Notes: generated by a model not told the origin, from the sequence alone. A stretch of 64,000 bases of DNA from Eonycteris spelaea (GCA_003508835.1 PUFA01000012.1:19510001-19574000); one strand, 5' to 3'. Counted from the stretch's first letter, positions 1 to 11,994 are shown. A program made the numbers and translations.

Positions 1-500
1 AACTTTATTTATATACTTTTTAATGATCAAAGATATTATCCACACAGAGTGTATACCAAACAAAAAATTAATAGATCAATAACTTATCAAATAAGGAACA
101 TCCATGTAACTACCAGCCATGTAAGAAAAAAAAAATTGCCATCTTTAGAATCTTCCATTGGACCCCTCCCAATCTCTATCTACTGCTTGTCCCCCAAGAT
201 AACCATTATTTTAAACTATAAAGTAAAACTTTATAGTTTTACTATCCTAATATGTATCTCTAAAGCTGTAGTAAATCTTTCGTGCAACATTTTTCAGGCA
301 TTTACTGTTATATGTGAGCTATCAAAAAAAAAAAAAAGTAAACCAAAAAGAAAAAGATTCGGGTTCAGGAAACAGGAAAAACCAGAATCCCCAAAATGAT
401 GGTGAAGGGTAATCCCTGAATAGTAGCTGACAGCAGGATAAAAAGCAATCAGTCCGTAATGAAGCAAGTAAGACAGTTCTAGGACAGACGTCTTCAAGAA
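1..500. other. AT-rich non-coding stretch, possible old L1M-type 3' fragment
   Basis: No gene is visible. Bases about 100-190 (an ACTACCAGCC-like start followed by TTGGACCCCTCCC) weakly resemble the old L1M tail motif that contains ACCACCACCC and CCCCTCCC. The match is too degraded to be sure. The stretch also holds a short perfect hairpin, listed separately, and a 13-base A run near 325-337. Confidence 0.3.
213..239. repeat. Perfect 12-bp inverted repeat with a 3-base loop
   Basis: The left arm AAACTATAAAGT (213-224) and the right arm ACTTTATAGTTT (228-239) are exact reverse complements around AAA. No U-tract terminator or known hairpin family is attached, so this is recorded as a structural feature only. 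Confidence 0.9.
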
Positions 501-1504
501 AATTAATATAATGCCTGATGCATTTGAATATATACTGAGAGGTTAAATGGACAGCTGGTGAAAATTTGGTCTTAATTTAAGGAAAGGTATATAGAAAACT
601 ATGCAAAGAAATAAGGACAATTTCACTATGGAAAACCAAAAGCAGTGCAAAATAGTTATTCTAGTATACTCCATTATTCAGTTGTAAATAGTTTACATTT
701 TCACAGTATAAACCCTGAGTATTGATATGATATTGTGATATAACTACAGTAAGACAGGAGAATGGGAAGTGTGGTGATAGGAGGTATGGGGATCAAAAGA
801 TAATTAAGTCCTCTCGAGTTAGGAAGTCAATAAATACTGCCTAACAGAAAAATGTTATTTTAAACTATAGTTGTAAATACCAGAGGACTCCACTAGAAGA
901 GATGAAAATGGTTGTCTCTTAGAGAGGAAAAATGAAGGAAGGGTGAGGGTTACTGTTTTTCATATCGACTCTAAATCGTGTGCATATAAATCCTTGATGA
1001 AAACAAATAGTTTAAAAACTGACTTATAAAGAATTACTTATAATTGAAGTGAATTCATAAGTAGTGCCTGAAGCAAAATGAATAGGAAATAGGTTGGTAC
1101 GTTCATAAACTCGGACTTCATGTTGCTTTTCCTGAATGACCATTTGCAAATACATAATGAGATGGTTTGAGATGCTCCAGGAATGGCTGTCAACTCATCT
1201 CATTCCACTCAAATAAAGACTTCAAAGGATGAGTCTTCAAGATATAGAGCAGCAAAGTACAGGGAAATTAAAATGCTCAGATGGAAAGCCATTTTTCACA
1301 GTAAAATATTCACTCTCTTTCCATATTTTAATATAACTCTTACTTTCTAGGTCACACTAATCAGAAAGAGAACCTTCAAGAACTTGGTAACTATCTGAAT
1401 TATCTCAGACTGAGAATCCCCAGCCTTCCAAACCTCCAAATTCTTTATTTTCCCAAAGAGAGGTCTGAGATTCCTCAGTGGCGACTGAAAATTCCTAGGG
1501 AGGA
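501..1504. other. No gene or recognised repeat
   Basis: The stretch is A+T-rich and carries frequent stops in all frames. I recognise no repeat family, RNA gene or promoter-like element in it. Confidence 0.6.
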
Positions 1505-1745
1505 CACGGGATGTAGTCGAGTGAGCACAGACTGTTGGATCAGATCTATTTTGGTTAGAATCTCAGATCTACTTTTAATAATTGTGTGATCTTAGTAAAA
1601 TTACTTAATCTTTCTTACCTACTGTTTCATCTAAAAATATAAGGTTAATAACACCTACATTGCTCAATAGTTCTCAAGGTCAGAGATAATTTTTCTAAAG
1701 CCTTTGGCATATGGATGATTCCATAGAAAATTTATCTAATGTTAT
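1505..1745 (+). repeat. MIR SINE
   Basis: The order of MIR landmarks is kept: a 'gactgttggatcag' start, TGTGTGATCTTAGTAAAATTACTTAA (the GTGTGACCTTGGGCAAGTCACTTAA core) across about 1583-1609, a degraded 'TTTCATCTaaaAAT' and a 'TTAATAACACCTAC' segment. The copy is old and diverged. It abuts a TAA repeat, which may have grown from its tail. Confidence 0.7.
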
Positions 1746-1758
1746 AATTACTGCCATT

Positions 1759-1820
1759 GTTATAATAATAATTTAATAATAATAATAATAATTATTATTT
1801 GTTATTACAATTATTATTAC
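1759..1820. repeat. (TAA)n / (ATT)n simple repeat
   Basis: TAA units switch to ATT units near 1790, so the array is partly self-complementary. It lies just downstream of the MIR copy. Confidence 0.9.
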
Positions 1821-1829
1821 AACTGCTGT

Positions 1830-2480
1830 TGCCAATGGTATTACATGAATCAACTGCACATTGACTTTACTTAGCAGCTGCTGCTCCTCTGTCTCATTCT
1901 CTGTGGCCACTGGATTGTCCACACCGTTTCTGCCAGCTTGGATCAGGGTCTATCTCACCACTATCAGCAGCAGCTTTATAAGGCTTCCTACGAGTTCATG
2001 CAATTTATTAGCTTTCTTAGTCCCCCTCTTAATGAACCTGGAACAATCATTCCTGAAAGTTGGGTCAGATAGAATTTAAATAACACCATACATTTATACA
2101 ATAAATATTCATTGGGAAATTATTAATTTAATACCTTTCTTTTGCAAAACATTCAAAGACAGATAAGCCACACACAGCCTCTGATGTTCTGAGGCTCAAG
2201 CCTGGTAAAATTAGCCACAACCTATACTAGCATTTAGAAGAATCCCTTTCTAACACTGCCCAGTGGTTTTCAGATTTTTCAGTGGGACACACTATGTTTT
2301 CCAATATGACCACAAGAAGATTTCTCATCCTGCAAGTTCTTCTTACAATATGACATAGACATTTTTGCTATGGAGAGTTTGTGTCTATGTTCCTTCCTCT
2401 GGAATCTGTGTGGATCTGTGACTTAAGAAAGTGTTGCTTTATGACTTACCTTCGTAAAAGGTAATATCTTTTCTAAATGT
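1830..2480. other. Unassigned sequence, possible MaLR fragment
   Basis: A short open frame of 72 codons at 1861-2079 has no recognisable domain and is probably chance. Bases about 2340-2470 (TTCCTTCCTCTGGAATCTGTG and 'GATCTGTGACTTAAG') weakly resemble the 5' part of MLT1-type LTRs. This is a low-confidence reading. Confidence 0.3.
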
Positions 2481-2482
2481 GA

Positions 2483-2510
2483 ACACACACACACACACAC
2501 ACACACACAC
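2483..2510. repeat. (AC)14 microsatellite
   Basis: An uninterrupted AC dinucleotide array is followed by CCACAAAAC. Confidence 0.97.
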
Positions 2511-3376
2511 CACAAAACAAAATTTATCAATTTAAAACAATAATAATCATTTTGCTCATGAATCTTCAAGGTACAAATACTCCATCTTGCCTGTCTCCTG
2601 ATTAGGGCAACTATGAGATGTGGCCTGCATCATCTTCAGACTTCCTCTGTGCATAGAGCCCAAGGTCTCCTCTGGGAACTTTCTGTAATACGACCCCCTT
2701 CCTTAGACTCTTCCTACCTGATCTTAGCTCTCCAGGGCTTCGATGACTTTTTGTAAAAATATTTCTCATAAATTCTCATCTCAGAGTCTTCTTGGAAGAC
2801 TCTAGGAAAAACCTACCTAAGGCATGCACCATCCCATCTTAAGATATTTTTGTGGTTTGTCAAAAAAAAGCCTTTAAGGAAATTTCACACTGCACCCCAG
2901 AAATAGTGGTATTATTTCCTTCAAATGACAGGACAACTTACACATACAGATGTTAACAAAAATACATGTGGCAAAATGATTGAGATATTGGTTTTATTTT
3001 AGTCTCTGTAATTTTCCTCCTCCCCCATTTTTTCCATTTCAAGAAAATAGCCAGGCTCTTTGTAATTCCTTGTAATGGCTGAAGTACCTGGTGAGTCTCT
3101 GGGAAAGTCTAAATTCCTTAAAGTTTTATGACTCAGAGAAGAGTGAATGAAGACAGAAAATTTCCTTTCAGAGCCCTGAATGAAAGAGATTGTCTCAACT
3201 AGAAAGAGGATGGAGGTCGTCACGACCCACAAATGTGGGACTCTAGACTCATCCTTGCAGAGTGGTGGTTATACAGTGTGCCTAGGAGCTCACTGCAAAG
3301 GCCAAGAATCTGGGATCTCACCATATAAGGAGTAAAGTTTTCTACAAATCGTATGGAAAGTCACAAACCTGAAGTC
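2511..3376. other. No gene; possible LTR tail fragment near 2640-2820
   Basis: The segment with CTTTCTGTAATACGACCCCCTT and TCTCAGAGTCTTCTTGG resembles the 3' end of an old LTR, and similar wording recurs at 35,460-35,520. I cannot name the family. The rest is unassigned. Confidence 0.3.
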
Positions 3377-3393
3377 AAAAAAAAAAAAAAAAA
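3377..3393. repeat. Poly(A) run, 17 bases
   Basis: An isolated A17 tract is followed by GGATCAG. It may be the tail of an old retroposon, but I cannot recognise a body upstream. Confidence 0.9.
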
Positions 3394-5199
3394 GGATCAG
3401 CTATGACAGCGAGAGGCAAGCAGCTAAAGGCAGAGGAGTAGGATAGAAACCAGAAGGTGCTCTGCCAGAGAACCTTTCTGAAGGGTGTAATTCTCCTGAT
3501 TTCCCTTGAAAATTACAAAACAAGACAAATTTAAGCTACATTTAACAGCCTCTCTCAATTCTTCAGTAAAGTGTAGCATCCCCCACACAACCTTAAGTGG
3601 TATATGTTGAGGATAGCTTAACTGAGGTCAGGCGAGTCAGTAAGGAATATGTTTGGTTCCACATCCCCCTTCTGATGGACTCATAGTGAGGTAGGCTTGT
3701 CCCTTCGAGGTGACTAGCCCAGGGAGTTACACGAGTGACCAATAGCAAAGCAAGAGAGGACCGACACCAATTAATCATGATGGGGTGTCGGATGGAGTGT
3801 AGTGTAGAGGAAGCCATACCTGAACACAGTATGGATTCAACAGTGACTGCAACCACAAGTAGCTCCATGATTCACTGGCAAATGTGATGATGATGTTATA
3901 GCATCATTTTATTATAGATATGCTCTTAGCTCATATCTTAAAATGAGCTCTCCTAGAAATACAAACATTTTCTAGTCAAACCTCTAAAATGCATTTTTAG
4001 TTAGAACTGTGAATCTAGCTTCAGTCATCCTAAAGTGTCTTGAGCAACTTTAGGCTTCATAATCATTGGAAATATGTTAACACACTAAAGAAAGAGGCAA
4101 GAGAGAAGCCAACATAATGCAAATAAGAGTCAAATGATATACTAGAAAAGATTAAAAATATCCAAGTTCATATTATTTGATATAACCCTCAGAATTTTGA
4201 AAAAAAATCTATTTAGAATGGAATGCCTAGACATTCTGTTTCCTAAGAAGGTTTCATTTCACCACTTATCATTTTTTAAAAAATCTATAAATTCTATATT
4301 GCTCTGTCTTAGGTCCCTATGTCCAACTCACATTACATGCTCCAAGCAGCTATCAGATGTTGAGAGTCTGGTTGGTCCTTGAAAAAGAAATATTGACCAC
4401 AGTCTTTAGCTGATTTAAGTGATGGATTGCCTTGGCTTGGATATATTCTGAAAATACTACATTATAACAAAATGTTTTTAATTAGTTCTGAGAAATAACC
4501 CAAATCAAATTTCTAGACAACTGGCTTATGAGCACTACCTCCTTAAGCAATGAAATTAGAGAACCTGTGTGTGATAGTGAGGCAAGTTCAGTTCCACTGC
4601 TGCGTTTGGGATTTCTACTCGCCAGCATTTTGACTGTTCATTTCTACCATCTGTTGGTTAAAGCATCTTTCAAGACTGTGGCATTGGCCTAATGCCTGGC
4701 TAATTCATTCATGATACTGACTTGGAAACGGGGCTGACTCTCCCCACAGCGCTGACTGAGAAAATTGTCTCTCCACTTATAGTTACCCAGTACTTGGTGT
4801 GTTGTAGACACGGAGGAAAAAGCTAGATTAAAGTAGAAATTTAAAAAGGAGGGAGAAGGGAACGCAGGGAGGGACTGTACTATACTTTCCTTAGTCCATT
4901 CACTTTCCTGCTCTTTAAAAGAACTTTCTCACACCTTTTCTCCTCAAACCCCCAAGACCCCTCCCACATTATTACTCTCAACTGATTGTCACCTTCTTCT
5001 TCATGGAAAAATTTGAAACAACAGCAGTTTGGCAAACTCTGCCACCCCTTCTATCCATCTACCAAAGGCACATTTCCAATTTCTCACCTGATTACATATG
5101 AGTTAACCACACTACTTAAAAATATCCCCTCATCTTTTGCATTTAATCCTGTCTACTGAGGACTACTAAAGAATACCGTTCTAACAATTCTCCCTTCTC
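3394..5199. other. No gene or recognised repeat
   Basis: A 91-codon minus-strand frame at 3593-3868 has no domain or homology I recognise. An inverted repeat with CpG-bearing arms lies at 3761-3791. The remainder looks like unique non-coding DNA; 4850-5200 becomes pyrimidine-rich on the approach to the L2 copy. Confidence 0.5.
3761..3791. repeat. Inverted repeat, 8-bp arms
   Basis: CCGACACC (3761-3768) pairs exactly with GGTGTCGG (3784-3791) across a 15-base AT-rich spacer. Each arm keeps a CpG, which is unusual in this CpG-poor DNA. Confidence 0.85.
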
Positions 5200-6797
5200 T
5201 TTTCTACATTATCAAATATTTACTCTCTACTAAAGCACCTGCATCAGTTTATAACCATGTCATTTCTCCCACCTTAAAGAATCCTTTATAGGCGTTTTTT
5301 TCCATCTAACTTTCCCTCTAACTGCCACTTCATTTTTTTCCTTTCCTTGAAGGAAAACCTTTGAATGTGTTATTCACACACACTATCACAATTCTCTTAT
5401 TCTCACATACATCAGCTCCAGCTTGGCTTTTTCTACCACTGTTCCACCAATACTGCTCTTCCTAAAGTCTCCTCTGAATGGCTAAGTCCAACAGCCAGTT
5501 TTCAGTCCTCATCTTCTTTGATTCATTAGCAGCATTGAACACAGTTCCTCCTTCCCTCCTTCTTGATTATACTTTCTTCACGTAAATCGTAAGACACCAC
5601 ATTCTCCTCTTACTTCCCTGTCGCACGCTTGTCTTCTTCCCTGTTCTCTTAATATTGAGGCGCCCCAGGATTGAGTCCTTGATCTTCTTCTCTTCTCTTT
5701 TATACACACTATCCTGACAGCTTCATCTAGTCTCATAAATTTAAATACCATATGTACAATGGCTACTTTCAAATTTCTATCTTTAGTCCAGAGCTTCCTC
5801 CTAAATTCTAGACTTCACCATCTATCCATGTTTTTAACAACTCCACTTCAATGTCTAATAGGCATCCCAAATTTAACGTGTGCAAAATGAAACTCCTGAT
5901 TTTCTCACTCAGTCGGCTCCATCCAAGGTTTAATCAACTCCGTTGATGACATCTCCATCTTTCCCATCATTCAAGTAAAACAGATAAACAAAAAACAACA
6001 ACTCTGGAGTTATTCATTACTCAATTCTTTCTCTCACACCACAATTCAATCTGACAGCAAACACTGCTCACTCTACCTGAAAACTATACTTAGAGCATCT
6101 CACCACCTTTGTTCTAGCAAAGAGCCTTTACTGGGTTCCCCACTTCTCTCCTTGCCCTCTTACAGTCTATGCCCAAATGGCATATAGAGTTAACCTTAAT
6201 AAATATAAATCAAATCATGTACTTTCTCTGCTCAAAAATCCTACAATGATTTCCATCCTATTCAGAATAAAAAGCCAAAGTCTTCTACAATCATTTGCGA
6301 AATAATCATAAAGCTTGCACTCCTCTGATCTTATCCTACTTTCCACCTTTCATTTACTCCACTCCAGCTCCTCCAGGCTCTTCCATTCCTTGAGCACACC
6401 AGACATACTCCTACCTCAGTGCCTGTGCACTGGCTGCTCTCTCTATCTGAAATACTCTAGGTATAGAATATTCTAGAAAGTACTCTAGAATACCACCCTC
6501 CAGATATCCACACAGCAGACTCTCACCATTTTAAACCTTCTCAACCAATGCCGCCCTGACCACTCTACTTAACACTACATTTTTCCCTCCTTCCACTCCA
6601 GTAATTCTGCACTGAGTTTTTTCCATAGTCCTTATCATATTGTATAACATTTATTATGCATGTTGTTTAATGCCTGTTTCCTCAATAGCATTCAGAATCC
6701 AGGAAGACAGGAATCTTTCACTATTTTGTTCACTGACATATCCCAATTGCCTAGAAGAGTTCCTGGAACATAGCAGGTACTGAATACCTGATTGTAC
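5200..6797 (+). repeat. L2 (CR1-like LINE) copy, 3' half including RT region
   Basis: The copy is a long, diverged, non-functional L2. Landmarks appear in the correct order: the 'AATGGCTAAGTCCAA' region near 5478, GGCGCCCCAGGATTGAGTCC near 5660 (the decayed GVPQGSVLG reverse-transcriptase motif), 'CCACTTCAATGTCTAATAGGCATC' near 5845, 'AAATCATGTACTTTCTCTGCTCAAAAATCC' near 6212, 'CACCAGACATACTCCTACCTCAGTGCC' near 6397, and the typical L2 tail (TTTTGTTCACTGACATATCCC, then a CCTGGAACATAGCAGGTACTGAAT-like end) at 6725-6785. A GAAG-rich simple repeat follows the tail. All frames are broken. Confidence 0.85.
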
Positions 6798-6870
6798 AAA
6801 GAAGGAGGGAAGGAAGGAAAGAAAGAAGGAAGGAAGAGATGAAGAAAGGAAAGAAAAGAGGGAGGGAAGG
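6798..6870. repeat. (GAAG/GGAA)n purine-rich repeat
   Basis: An imperfect GGAA/GAAA array begins directly at the L2 3' end. It may have grown from the L2 tail, which normally ends in short tandem units. Confidence 0.9.
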
Positions 6871-6879
6871 CATTTTGGT

Positions 6880-6995
6880 CATTCTTGACAATTCAGTTGT
6901 CCTCTCTAGGCTTCAGTTTTCATCTTGAAATAAAACAAAGCAGTTGAAGCAGATAAATCCTAAGATATCTTCAACTTCTATACACAATGATTGAT
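6880..6995 (+). repeat. MIR fragment, 3' part
   Basis: 'CTCTAGGCTTCAGTTTTCATCTTGAAATAAAA' matches the MIR 'CTCAGTTTCCTCATCTGTAAAAT' core. It is followed by a 'CCTAAGATATCTTCAACTTCTA' segment that is also typical of MIR variants. Confidence 0.6.
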
Positions 6996-9019
6996 AGGCT
7001 TTGTGACTCCAAAGAGGTTCACAAAAGCAAGGATTTGAACCTTATTCTGATACAGAATCTCAGGGCAAGTAGGAAGCCTGGTGGACTATAACTAACCCTC
7101 CTTCCTACTGCTCCCCAGCTGTCATGAGACTTTCCTGGTTGAGTCACTTCAGCCATCCTCCAGATGACACTGATCCTGGAGAAGCTGTAGCATCTATCCC
7201 ACGCCACCCCCTGGTGTACAGGCTACACATCAAAGACTTCTTCATGAGATCCCAACATATGTCTCTGCCAAATTTAAGTCACTAGAAATTATCACTAGAT
7301 GTGCCCTGGTTAGACTGGGAAGGCTATACTTCTACTTTGATCTTATCCTCTGTTACTCATGGTTTGTAGCATCATGTCAGAGCTTCTGTGAACAAAGCCC
7401 TCGCCATGCTCAGTATGCCATAAACTGAATCATAGCCTATGTCAGCAAAGGAGCAAAGGACCCTATGAATCTCTAATATTTCCAGAACAAGCAATAGCTA
7501 ACACACGTATACGTGGCCATTTCTCTTTGGTCCTCAAAATGAGCAATTCTCATTTGTTTTTATATAAGAATGTTTACTTCCTTCCAGAAGAAACAACTAA
7601 GAAAAAATGCCAAACAATGTAATACAAGGTGACACAACTTCACAGTTCTCCCCTTCCTTTACTTGATGAAAATTACTTTCCCACTTAAAAATTTCAACTT
7701 TACTTCAAACAGAAGCTGCCCACACTTGCCATGAATATAGGTATCAGAGCAAGGGACGACAGCTACATCAATATTGAATTTTATTCAAAGTCAGTTTTCA
7801 AGCCTGACATTCCGTCTTATATTACTGCCATTTTAAAGATTTGAGGGAAGTGCAGGAATGTCAGTCCAGCTGGTGAGAGGATAATGAGACAGCTAGTTCC
7901 TGCAGCAAATTGACATTTGGTGGAGATCTATCAATAGACCTTCGTTAAACACTGTGAGTTCAGCCTATGCTTAAGAGAATTTTCTCTAGTCTGGTTAAGC
8001 CAATGTTTCCCAGTATTAAACACATACCACCACTGGACCATGGGTATACTGAGTGATTTTAGGTAGCTCACAAAGAAATATTTTAAATTTTAAGCTATGT
8101 TTGTGATTTAAAGTTTACTAGAAACAAATGTGTATTTACCCATAGAACTCACAATTTTATGCATATTATTACTTTGAATTAGGCTAAACTTATATTTAAA
8201 TAAAAATGAGTTGATTTTTAAAAATAAGTGAGTAACAGGAGGATATTGGTATAATCTTATAGGTGATATAGGATCAAAGCCTAGAAATACTGCTCGAAGC
8301 TACACTTGCATTCTCCCCACTGGCACAATATAACCTCATTTCATCATTATGATCACTATTATCATTTTACTGGGACAATAGAAAAGCCACTAAGAGGCCA
8401 CTTTAGACATTGGGATTGGATTTTTCCCTCTCGTTACTCACAGATTGGTTCACAAGAGGGAACTATGGTTTGTCTTGAAGTCTTTCAACTATTATATTAC
8501 CATATCTAAAAATTTATTTGAAATAAATGTTTGATGTTTTTTAAAGTTAAATGGACAATCGATCTTTTTTATATAAAAAGAAAATACTATTTTATTAAAT
8601 CACAGAACCTTTGCTGAAAGGAAAATCCAAGATTATTATGTAATGAGCTTTTGAGGGTTTTGAGGTGGGGAGATAAGAAGAGCTTTTTGTTTATATTTTT
8701 AGCTCCTAGTATACCATCTAAGAAAAATCATGTTTCAGAACATACTCTGTCTCAAACCACAAAAAATAAAAATGAAAAGGTCAAAAAATATAAGATTTTT
8801 CTCACTCTCACCTCTTTTCTGAATAGTTAAGCCTTTTGACAATTTATTCTCAAAGACCACATTGACTTCTGGGTAGAGGTTTTAATTCCTAGGTGAGGTA
8901 AGTTGCCTTCTTCCTAGAGGAGAAGATCAGTTCAGCACAGTAATCAATCTCACAGGTATTCTCCTTAGCCTTTATTATTTGGACATCTGTAGTTAATGTG
9001 GAACAAGGAACAAGCAGAG
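6996..9019. other. No gene or recognised repeat over about 2 kb
   Basis: The short frames near 7019-7207 (minus) and 8306-8509 (plus) have no recognisable domain. The region is A+T-rich unique sequence with no CpG cluster or RNA gene visible. Confidence 0.5.
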
Positions 9020-9190
9020 CAGAAGTCTAGACTGAAAAACAAGACACAACTGGATTCAAACTCCAGCTTGGCCATTTTTCATCTTACTTTGTAGAATTGT
9101 GATAAATATTCAAGATTAAACCATGTAAAGCCTCTAACATGGTTTTTGACTAAGTTTAGCAAATAAAAATAGAAGCAATCTGTATTTTAT
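9020..9190 (+). repeat. MIR SINE
   Basis: 'AACTGGATTCAAACTCCAGCTTGGCCATTTTTCATC' is a clear MIR 5' core. It continues through a degraded 'GTAAAGCCTCTAACATGG' (GTAAAGCGCTTAGAACAGTG) segment. Confidence 0.75.
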
Positions 9191-9545
9191 CTGTCAACTC
9201 TAATCTAGCACAGTGTACACTTGCAATAAATTTTAAAAATTGTTATCTTTACTGGAAACACATGACCTTTCTGTCTCTTCATACTGTTAGTTTCAGGAAA
9301 ATAAGAACATATCTTACAATGAGTACTTGATTAGTTAATTATTGCTTTTCTCAAAAACAGAACTTGGTTTTAGATTTAGAAAGAAAAAGGAAGGAAAGAC
9401 AACTCTGTGTTAAAATAAAAATTGGAAAGGAACAAGTAAATTGAGGGAGAAATAATCATGCTTATTAGAAAAGTAGTCTCTGGGAAGGTAATATAGCTAC
9501 GTTCCCTACCTGCAATTTCTTCAAAATTTTGCTTTGAGTCCACAC

Positions 9546-9675
9546 TTGAATCCAGTTCTTCTTTTTTCTTTTAATTTTAAATTTCATTTTTTAAACACCT
9601 ACAGCACCTGGTCGTCCTAGGTGGTCTCCCATTCAAGTATTAACCAGGCCCAACTCTGCTTTGAATCCAGTTCTT
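9546..9675 (-). mobile_element. 5S rRNA-derived retroposon with target-site duplication
   Basis: Two exact copies of TTGAATCCAGTTCTT (9546-9560 and 9661-9675) flank a 100-bp insert. Read on the minus strand, the insert starts with 64 bases (9660 to 9597) that align with roughly positions 54-119 of vertebrate 5S rRNA, including the GGGCCTGGTTA, GGGAGACC and GTGCTGTAG blocks. It then runs into an A-rich tail (T-rich on the plus strand, 9561-9596). The 5' half of 5S, with most of the A box, is absent. The 5' truncation, A-rich end and perfect duplication are the marks of L1-type retrotransposition. It is either a simple 5S retropseudogene or a truncated member of a 5S-derived SINE family such as those described in fruit bats. 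It is not a functional 5S gene. Confidence 0.9.
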
Positions 9676-9679
9676 GATA

Positions 9680-10639
9680 GCTTTCTGTGGCTCATTTAAG
9701 ATGTGGCAGACCTATTTTAGTAAAAGGAGGATGAGATTAAAATTCAGAAGGCACATAAATGTCCCACCCATTTTTCCAGAGTAGAGAACAAGGCCCAGTC
9801 TTTCCAGCTGACACCATTTTCTCCTCGCATGGAAACTGTGACCACAGAAGTCATGATTGCTTTCAACCGGGGGACAGCATGTGCCAGTGGGGTTGGTTGT
9901 TTTACATTTTGCTTTTCTTTTTCTCAAGATGACTGAGTAAAAACAAGTTAATGCTCTCTATCCCAAGGAAGCATGCTCTGCCATTAGCTTGTTTTCTAGG
10001 ATGTTCTAGGCTTTCTGAAGATGAATGACAGAATGATAGTGTATCTACACTTAGTATGTCAAAATAAGATGGCTTTGAAAAGCAGGGGGAAAGGGCTAGT
10101 CTCAAATCTACTTTGATTGTGAACCTGAAATAGTGAACTATTTGTCTTAACTATACAAAAGTAGTCAGATGTGAGTTATGTGACCATTTCTAGGCAGTGT
10201 TTAAAAAAAAATTTAAAGGAATAAAACAGATCTCTGCTTCTTACAATGTGGCTAATAAATATTCTGAAAAGCACATTCATTGAAATATAACTAGATCCTA
10301 AATAAATTACAAAGTCAACATTTTCAAAGCATTGCTGAGCTGATAAGAAAGTAAAGAATATCACCAGTATAGGTTGTGTTTAGTAGAGGGAGGGAGGGGA
10401 AAACACAGTAAGCTATAACCAGAAAGCTAAGCAGTGAGAAAGAGCAAAAGCCAGTGTCTCTTTGAGGGGAAATGCCAAAACTAGCATTAGGAAAAAGAAA
10501 CTAAATCTAGGGTAAGGTGGGAACCCAACTAAGTCCTCTGTATTAGGCTTAGACTCTCACAGGAAGTTAAAGTAGTTCCGGAATAGCAGCCCCACCTGCT
10601 CCCAATAGAAACACATTCAAATCCTGTCTGCTGACAGGC
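9680..10639. other. No gene or recognised repeat
   Basis: Short minus-strand frames at 9712-9927, 9902-10105 and 10176-10364 show no domain. The last of the stretch, from about 10,560, may be the 5' edge of the L1 mosaic that follows. Confidence 0.5.
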
Positions 10640-11915
10640 TCTAAGTAATCTCACAGAATAAAGTCAATGAAATATGATCTCACAATATAAAATTACCAAT
10701 ACAAGGGAAAAGAATCACCGTAAAAAAAAAGTAGCATGAAAATATCCTGAAAATTCAAATTATAAAATATGAATGAAAATGTTGAAAAAGTAAAAGAAAG
10801 GCCTAAAAATAAGCAAGAAAAAGACATATCAAAAAGACCTTGTGGAATTTAAAATTAAACAAATTAACATTTTAGAAATGAAAAAGATAACTGGTGAAAA
10901 CAAAAATTCAATGGAAGTGTTAAAGACAAAATTGTTTTGTGCTGCTGAAGTGATATTAGTGAACTGAACAATAAATGATGTTGGAACAATTAGACATTTA
11001 TACAAAAAAGAACTTTGACTCATACTTCACACATCATAAAAAAGTAACTCAAATGGATAATATACTAACAAGAAAACCTAACCTTATAAAACCTCGAGAA
11101 GAAAGCATAAAGAGAAATATTTGTGACATTGAGTTGGCAATTCCTTAAATACAACTCCAAAACTACAATTGATAAGAGAAAAAAATGATAAATTGTACTA
11201 CATAAAAATTTATAACTTCCATATCTTTGGAAAGATGCTAAGAGAATGAAAAGATAAAGTCACGCACTTGGAAAAAAATTTGCAAATTATATTTCTGATA
11301 TAGGACTTACATTACAAATATATAAAGAACTCTCAAAACATAATAATAAGAAAACAAACACTCTCCCCCAAAATGGGCAAAAAAAACACACTTTACCACA
11401 GAAGATATACAGATAGCAAATAAGTCATTAGTCACTAGAAATCATTAGTCTAAATTATTAGACATTAGAAAATTAAAATGACAATGAGCTACTACTTCCA
11501 ACACAACAAATAATAAAGTGAAAAATAATGACAATACCAAGTGGGGGTGACAATACAAAGCATTTGGAAGTCTCATACATTGCTTGTGGGAATTCAACAT
11601 GGTACAGTCATTTTGGAAAACTATTTAGCAGTCTGTTACAAAGTTAAGCATACAGTTACCATATGTTTCACCAATCCCCCTCCTAGATATTTACCTGAAA
11701 GAAATGAAAACTTATGTTCACAACAAAAACTATATATAACTGTTTATACAGCTCCATTTAAAATCACCATAAACAACCCAAATGTCCTTCGACCGATAAA
11801 TGGATAAATAAAACCAGTATATCCACTCAATGGAATATGTGAGTAATAAAAAACAAAACAAACAAACAAAAAACTACTGAAATACACAAACGTATGGATG
11901 AATTCACATGCACTA
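10640..11915 (+). mobile_element. Old L1M / HAL1-like fragments (ORF1 piece joined to ORF2 3' piece)
   Basis: Bases 10,640-10,960 match an old L1M or HAL1 ORF1 region ('AATGAAAATGTTGAAAAAG', then a coiled-coil-type 'AAATTCAATGGAAGTGTTAAAGAC' and a 'TTAGTGAACTG' end). From about 10,960 the text jumps to the L1 ORF2 3' part: 'AACTCAAATGGATAATATAC', 'AAATGGGCAAAAAAAACACAC', 'TTGCTTGTGGGAATTCAACATGG' and 'CAACCCAAATGTCCTTCGACCGATAAATGG'. Either most of ORF2 is deleted between the two pieces or two elements are joined. Every frame carries stops. Confidence 0.8.
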
Positions 11916-11924
11916 TGTACTATT

Positions 11925-11993
11925 TCTTTAAAAGACTATCCTTTCCCCATTGAGTTTATTTGCACCTTTGTCAAAAATAAGTTAACTAATTAT
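11925..11993 (-). mobile_element. Short inverted L1 ORF2 fragment
   Basis: 'AAAGACTATCCTTTCCCCATTGAG' plus 'CACCTTTGTCAAAAAT' is the reverse complement of the L1 ORF2 segment that reads TTTTGACAAAGGTG...CAATGGGGAAAGGATAGTC. It lies between two plus-strand L1 pieces. Confidence 0.75.
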
Positions 11994-11994
11994 C

